Positions 61,224-64,000 of a stretch of DNA of 64,000 bases are shown here, piece by piece. The notes beneath the pieces are model-generated. The model saw only the letters and a list, made by a program, of their open reading frames with translations. It was not told where the DNA came from and searched no databases. Position numbers and translations under genes: made by a program. The DNA lies in assembly GCA_035523875.1 (NCBI GenBank), contig DATKPY010000044.1, positions 1 through 64,000 of the forward strand. Reading direction: 5' to 3'. Source of the stretch: JASHUC01 sp035523875 (lineage in GTDB: Bacteria; Pseudomonadota; Gammaproteobacteria; Steroidobacterales; Steroidobacteraceae). Each line of letters begins with the position of its first letter. The first letter of the stretch is position 1.

Positions 61224-62227
61224 GGCTCGCGAACGCTTCGAGCGAGCTCGGCGCTCGACTCGAGGAGTACAGCGCGCCGCTGTTCGTCGCGTGGCAGCTC
61301 ACCAACCGTTGCACGGCGAGCTGTCTCGCCTGCTGCGAGGAGTCGGGCCCAGCGCGGGCATGGAGCGATGAGCTCACGAGCGATCAGGCCATTGCGCTCG
61401 CAGAGAGTCTCATTGCGGCCGGAGTGGCCTACGTCGCCTTCGGAGGCGGCGAGCCGCTCGGCGTACCGCACTGCTGGGAGCTCTTGGAGCGCCTCTCGGG
61501 CGCGGGTATCGCACTCAAGCTCGAGACGGACGGCTCGCACATCGACGATGCGGCCGCCGATCGCCTTGCACGACTCGATGCGCTCTGCGTTCAGATCTCC
61601 GTGGATGGCGCCACCGCCGCGACGCACGAGCGGGTGCGACCCGGGTCGAGTTTCGCGGGCACGGTAACCGCGATTGAGCGCCTCGTCGCTCGCGCTCGTC
61701 CACCGCAATCCGTGTTCGTCCCCAACCGGCTCAACCTTCACGAGATGCTCGGCGCGTACGAGCACGCGCAGCGGCTCGGCTGCGAGGCCTTCGTCACGGG
61801 CCCAATGATGCGGATCGGCCGGGCGGCCGCCGACTGGGACCGCCTCGCTTGCGAGGAGCCGGAGTGGCAACGCGCCGTCCTCGCGCTCGAGGCGTCCCAC
61901 CAGGCGCGTGGGCCTGAGATGCGCCTGTGCGTCTATCCCTGGGACATCGTGACGGAGATGGAGCGGCGGCTGGAGAGTCCTCAGGCGATGCTCCTCATCG
62001 TGCCTAACGGGAGCGTGAAGCTGCTCAACGCGCTGCCCTTCGTGGTCGCCGATGTCCGCCGGGACTCACTTGCGCACGCCTGGCAGGCTTACCGCGACGG
62101 GTGGAAGGCGCAAGAGGTCCGCAGGTTCGTGAGCGCCTGCCGTTCGCGCCCCGCCCTGCTGGGCCACGCTAACGAGTGCTGGCCCCTCGAGGCGCCTCAA
62201 CGGCCCTGCGGCAGCGTCTCGATGTAA
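61220..62227 (+). CDS. Radical SAM protein 3 of the RiPP-like operon (probable CTG start)
   Basis: The frame is open from a TGA at 61172 and has no ATG, GTG or TTG before the essential FVAWQLTNRCTASCLACCEE motif (CX3CX2C). The only near-start codon is CTG at 61220, overlapping the peptide's stop as CTGA, so coupled initiation there is my best reading (335 residues). An annotator relying on standard starts would begin at GTG 61415 or ATG/GTG later and lose the iron-sulfur site. FGGGEPLGVPHCWELLE and LKLETDGSHID follow. LLIVPNGSVKLLNALPFVVADVR lacks the single Cys seen in proteins 1 and 2. The 3' end overlaps the convergent cytochrome c gene by 31 bases. Confidence 0.75.
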   Translation: MRLANASSELGARLEEYSAPLFVAWQLTNRCTASCLACCEESGPARAWSDELTSDQAIALAESLIAAGVAYVAFGGGEPLGVPHCWELLERLSGAGIALKLETDGSHIDDAAADRLARLDALCVQISVDGATAATHERVRPGSSFAGTVTAIERLVARARPPQSVFVPNRLNLHEMLGAYEHAQRLGCEAFVTGPMMRIGRAAADWDRLACEEPEWQRAVLALEASHQARGPEMRLCVYPWDIVTEMERRLESPQAMLLIVPNGSVKLLNALPFVVADVRRDSLAHAWQAYRDGWKAQEVRRFVSACRSRPALLGHANECWPLEAPQRPCGSVSM

Positions 62228-62598
62228 GCGACGAGTTGCCAGATCTGCTCATCGCTCAGCATCGGCCACGGCGCCATGGCCGTTCGAGCGACTCCCTGAC
62301 GGATCGCGAGGAAGGTGCGCCCGGCATTGCCCGCCTGCGACCACGGGGGAACCGTGAGGTCCGCCGGCGGGGGCACCATCCCCTCATGGCGCAGACCCTG
62401 ACCGTCGCCGTTTGGACCGTGGCAGATCGCGCAGTCGCTCGCAAAGAGCTCCGCGCCGGCGCGCTCGGCCGGCGCGGATCCCAGTGTCCCCGCGGGCGCG
62501 CTCGGCGCCGCTCCGCTACATCCCGAAATGATGGGTGAGAGCGTGAATAGGCCGATCGTCAGCGGGAGCACGCGGTCGCGGAACGAGAGTAAATCCAA
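62197..62598 (-). CDS. Lipoprotein cytochrome c linked to the hydrogenase operon
   Basis: The 133-residue product is a class I cytochrome with CAICH in ELFASDCAICHGPNGDGQGLRHEGM and a C-terminal MLSDEQIWQLVAYIETLPQ. PLTIGLFTLSPIISGCSG gives a lipobox (ISGC), so it is probably anchored in the envelope facing the periplasm. Met in MAPWPML is the likely second heme ligand. The start is uncertain: TTG 62598 (GGAG upstream) or GTG 62571; either overlaps the protease gene. As the last gene of the hydrogenase operon, it probably accepts electrons from H2 oxidation. Confidence 0.78.
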   Translation of the reverse strand: MDLLSFRDRVLPLTIGLFTLSPIISGCSGAAPSAPAGTLGSAPAERAGAELFASDCAICHGPNGDGQGLRHEGMVPPPADLTVPPWSQAGNAGRTFLAIRQGVARTAMAPWPMLSDEQIWQLVAYIETLPQGR

Positions 62599-63085
62599 GC
62601 CGCTCCACTCCGAGGACGATACTCGCAACCAGCGCATCGAGGGCACGCTCGACGGCCGCAGTACGCGTGACCGACAAATCGATCGCACCGGGCACCACCC
62701 CGAGCAGCACTACCGAGGCCGGGTAGCGGCCGATGAGGCGTGCGACATCGAGCAGATCGGCCACGCCGACCTGATGCACCGAGAGACGCTCGCGCACCGC
62801 ATCGATCACGTCAGTGCCGTCGAGCCGCACGAGGCTGCCGGGCGGGCCATCCGTCGCAACCGCATCGACCAGGATCACGTGCTCGGCTTGCGCGATCTCA
62901 TCGAGCAGCGCGAGGCCGAGCGTCCCGCCTTCGACCAGCCGGACCCCGGGCGGAATCAGATAGTCGCGCTCGAGCCGGGCGAGCGCCGCAGCACCAATCC
63001 CGTCATCGCGCAGCAGCACATTACCGAGCCCCAGCACGAGGACGCCGCTGTGCCCTCCGCCCTGCGCGGTCTGGATCTCGGTCAC
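62516..63085 (-). CDS. [NiFe]-hydrogenase maturation protease (HyaD/HybD-like)
   Basis: The 189-residue protein starts at GTG in a 4-base overlap with the b-cytochrome gene. VLVLGLGNVLLRDDGIGAAAL has the Gly-x-Gly-Asn and the metal-binding Asp, ILVDAVATDGPPGSLVRL the second acidic site, and LSVHQVGVADLLDVARLIG the third ligand (His). The enzyme removes the C-terminal extension of the large subunit after nickel insertion; the encoded extension is visible just upstream in the large-subunit gene. It acts in the cytoplasm. Confidence 0.92.
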   Translation of the reverse strand: MTEIQTAQGGGHSGVLVLGLGNVLLRDDGIGAAALARLERDYLIPPGVRLVEGGTLGLALLDEIAQAEHVILVDAVATDGPPGSLVRLDGTDVIDAVRERLSVHQVGVADLLDVARLIGRYPASVVLLGVVPGAIDLSVTRTAAVERALDALVASIVLGVERLGFTLVPRPRAPADDRPIHALTHHFGM

Positions 63086-63789
63086 GGCCGTCGGTCCTTG
63101 CGCCTCGGCAAGAACTTGAAGCCCGAGAGGATCGAGTCGAAGATGCCGAGGTGCTCGACGGTCGAGTACAACACCACGAAATAAATGTGCGCCACGGCGA
63201 AGATGAGGATCGCCCACATACCGATGTGATGGATCAGGCGCGCCATCTGCAGACCGTCGAAAAGCGGAATGAGAAAGACGAAAAGCCGCAGCGGTGAGCC
63301 CACGGACGCATAGACCGTGTAGAGCGCGAGGCCCGTCGCGATCATCACGAAGTAAACGGCGAAGATTGCCGCGTACGTGAGGCCGGCGAGGCCGTTGTGG
63401 CCCGCATAGTCTTCCGGCTCGCGGCCGAGAAAGGTATAGAAGCGCACCGACTTCCAGAAGCTTCTCCAGCGCTTGGCCGACACGGGGATGAGGTCCGACC
63501 AGCGCGCGTAACCGTTGCCGGCGAACGCCCAGTACACGCGCACGAGCACCGAGAGCGTGAATACGATCGAGGCGTACAAGTGCACGGTGCGCATCGTGCC
63601 CATGACGAAGTGCGTGCGCGCCTCTCCGGGCACGCTCACGTAAGGATTACCGATGTAGTACCCGGTCGCGGCCAGCACCAGGATCGAGAAGAAAAGCAGC
63701 CAGTGCACGAGCCGCACCGGCAGCTCCCAGACATAGATCCGCTCGAGACTCAGGCTCGGCCGGTCTCGCTCGGCCGGCACCGCGCTCAT
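63082..63789 (-). CDS. Ni/Fe-hydrogenase b-type cytochrome subunit (HyaC-like)
   Basis: The 235-residue integral membrane protein has four or five helices. ERIYVWELPVRLVHWLLFFSILVLAATGYYIG, MRTVHLYASIVFTLSVLVRVYWAF and LIHHIGMWAILIFAVAHIYFVVLYSTVE contain the His ligands for two b hemes. HyaC-type subunits anchor periplasmic hydrogenase and pass electrons to quinone. It overlaps the large-subunit gene as ATGA and the protease gene as GTGA. Confidence 0.93.
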   Translation of the reverse strand: MSAVPAERDRPSLSLERIYVWELPVRLVHWLLFFSILVLAATGYYIGNPYVSVPGEARTHFVMGTMRTVHLYASIVFTLSVLVRVYWAFAGNGYARWSDLIPVSAKRWRSFWKSVRFYTFLGREPEDYAGHNGLAGLTYAAIFAVYFVMIATGLALYTVYASVGSPLRLFVFLIPLFDGLQMARLIHHIGMWAILIFAVAHIYFVVLYSTVEHLGIFDSILSGFKFLPRRKDRRP

Positions 63790-64000
63790 GCCGCCCTCAC
63801 CCGCACGATCTCGCGCTTGCGCGCATCGACCACATGCACCCCGCAGGCCATGCAGGGATCGAAGGAATGCACGGTGCGCAGGATCTCGAGCGGCTGCTCG
63901 GGCTTGGCGACCGGCGTGCCCACGAGCGAGGCCTCGTACGGGCCCGGCTGTCCCTGCGCATCCCGCGGTCCGGCATTCCAGGTGCTCGGAACGACGCATT
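63786..64000 (-). CDS. [NiFe]-hydrogenase large subunit, C-terminal end (cut by window edge)
   Basis: Seventy codons are visible, including the stop. PGPYEASLVGTPVAKPEQPLEI, LRTVHSFDPCMACGVH and the tail VVDARKREIVRVRAA identify the C-terminus of a membrane-bound (group 1 type) large subunit. Both Cys of DPCMAC are the last two nickel-iron ligands. The residues after His are the extension removed by the neighbouring protease, so a full precursor is encoded. The small subunit and other genes should lie beyond the right edge. Confidence 0.93.
   Translation of the reverse strand, partial: CVVPSTWNAGPRDAQGQPGPYEASLVGTPVAKPEQPLEILRTVHSFDPCMACGVHVVDARKREIVRVRAA

Noticed and set aside
57836..62227. 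Assignment as a PQQ or mycofactocin cluster
   Set aside because: pqqB, pqqC and full-length SPASM-type pqqE are absent, as are mycofactocin partners, and the peptide tail fits neither precursor.
1..64000. CRISPR array, rRNA or tRNA genes
   Set aside because: I saw no regularly spaced repeats and no recognisable rRNA or tRNA signatures on either strand.

Overview
The window is high-GC bacterial DNA with dense operons, many ATGA/GTGA start-stop overlaps and frequent GTG starts. A YceH-type DUF480 protein, a DUF2937 protein, an MdtABC-type RND pump and a CydABX oxidase with CydP together suggest a gammaproteobacterium, probably an uncultured or little-studied environmental lineage. This is an inference from gene content; no rRNA or tRNA gene is visible.

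Layout. 1-0.26 kb: start of an IS1595-type transposase running off the left edge, with its own promoter. 0.4-8.8 kb: YceH, a DUF2937 membrane protein, a one-heme secreted protein, a glutathionyl-hydroquinone reductase, and a divergent TonB receptor / CE15-like esterase pair. 8.8-14.7 kb: a probable amine-catabolism locus, with a trimethylamine/histamine dehydrogenase-like flavoenzyme divergent from an operon of class II deacetylase, class V aminotransferase and APC permease. 14.9-24.2 kb: a PAS/GAF/GGDEF/EAL protein, nicotinamidase, a methyltransferase, two glycosyltransferase-like genes and a BisC-type molybdoenzyme. 24.2-29.2 kb: a DsrE-like protein, transaldolase and cydPABX (cytochrome bd with two very small subunits). 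29.4-34.7 kb: aldehyde dehydrogenase, a DUF1800/DUF1501 pair and an S1/P1 nuclease. 34.7-42.5 kb: a three-gene MdtABC-like efflux operon, then about 750 bp without a recognisable gene. 43.2-49.6 kb: a B12-binding radical SAM protein and c-type cytochromes, including an 11-heme protein fused to a cytochrome b-like membrane domain. 49.7-57.7 kb: a complete nine-gene V/A-type ATPase operon. 57.8-62.2 kb: a compact RiPP-like operon. 62.2-64 kb, leftward: the 3' part of a [NiFe]-hydrogenase operon (large-subunit C-terminus, b-type cytochrome, maturation protease, lipoprotein cytochrome c).

The best candidate for an undescribed system is 57836-62227: a PqqD-like peptide chaperone, three related radical SAM proteins with reduced C-termini, a UbiA-family prenyltransferase, and a 51-residue peptide with a PqqA-like Trp-x-Lys-Pro segment ending in VMAQPYIRFT. 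The third radical SAM gene has no ATG/GTG/TTG start and appears to begin at a CTG overlapping the peptide's stop codon. I infer that the operon modifies the peptide, possibly into a prenylated and hence membrane-associated redox cofactor. Neighbours suggest an energetically flexible cell: H2 oxidation, quinol oxidation by cytochrome bd, multiheme electron transfer and a rotary V/A ATPase.
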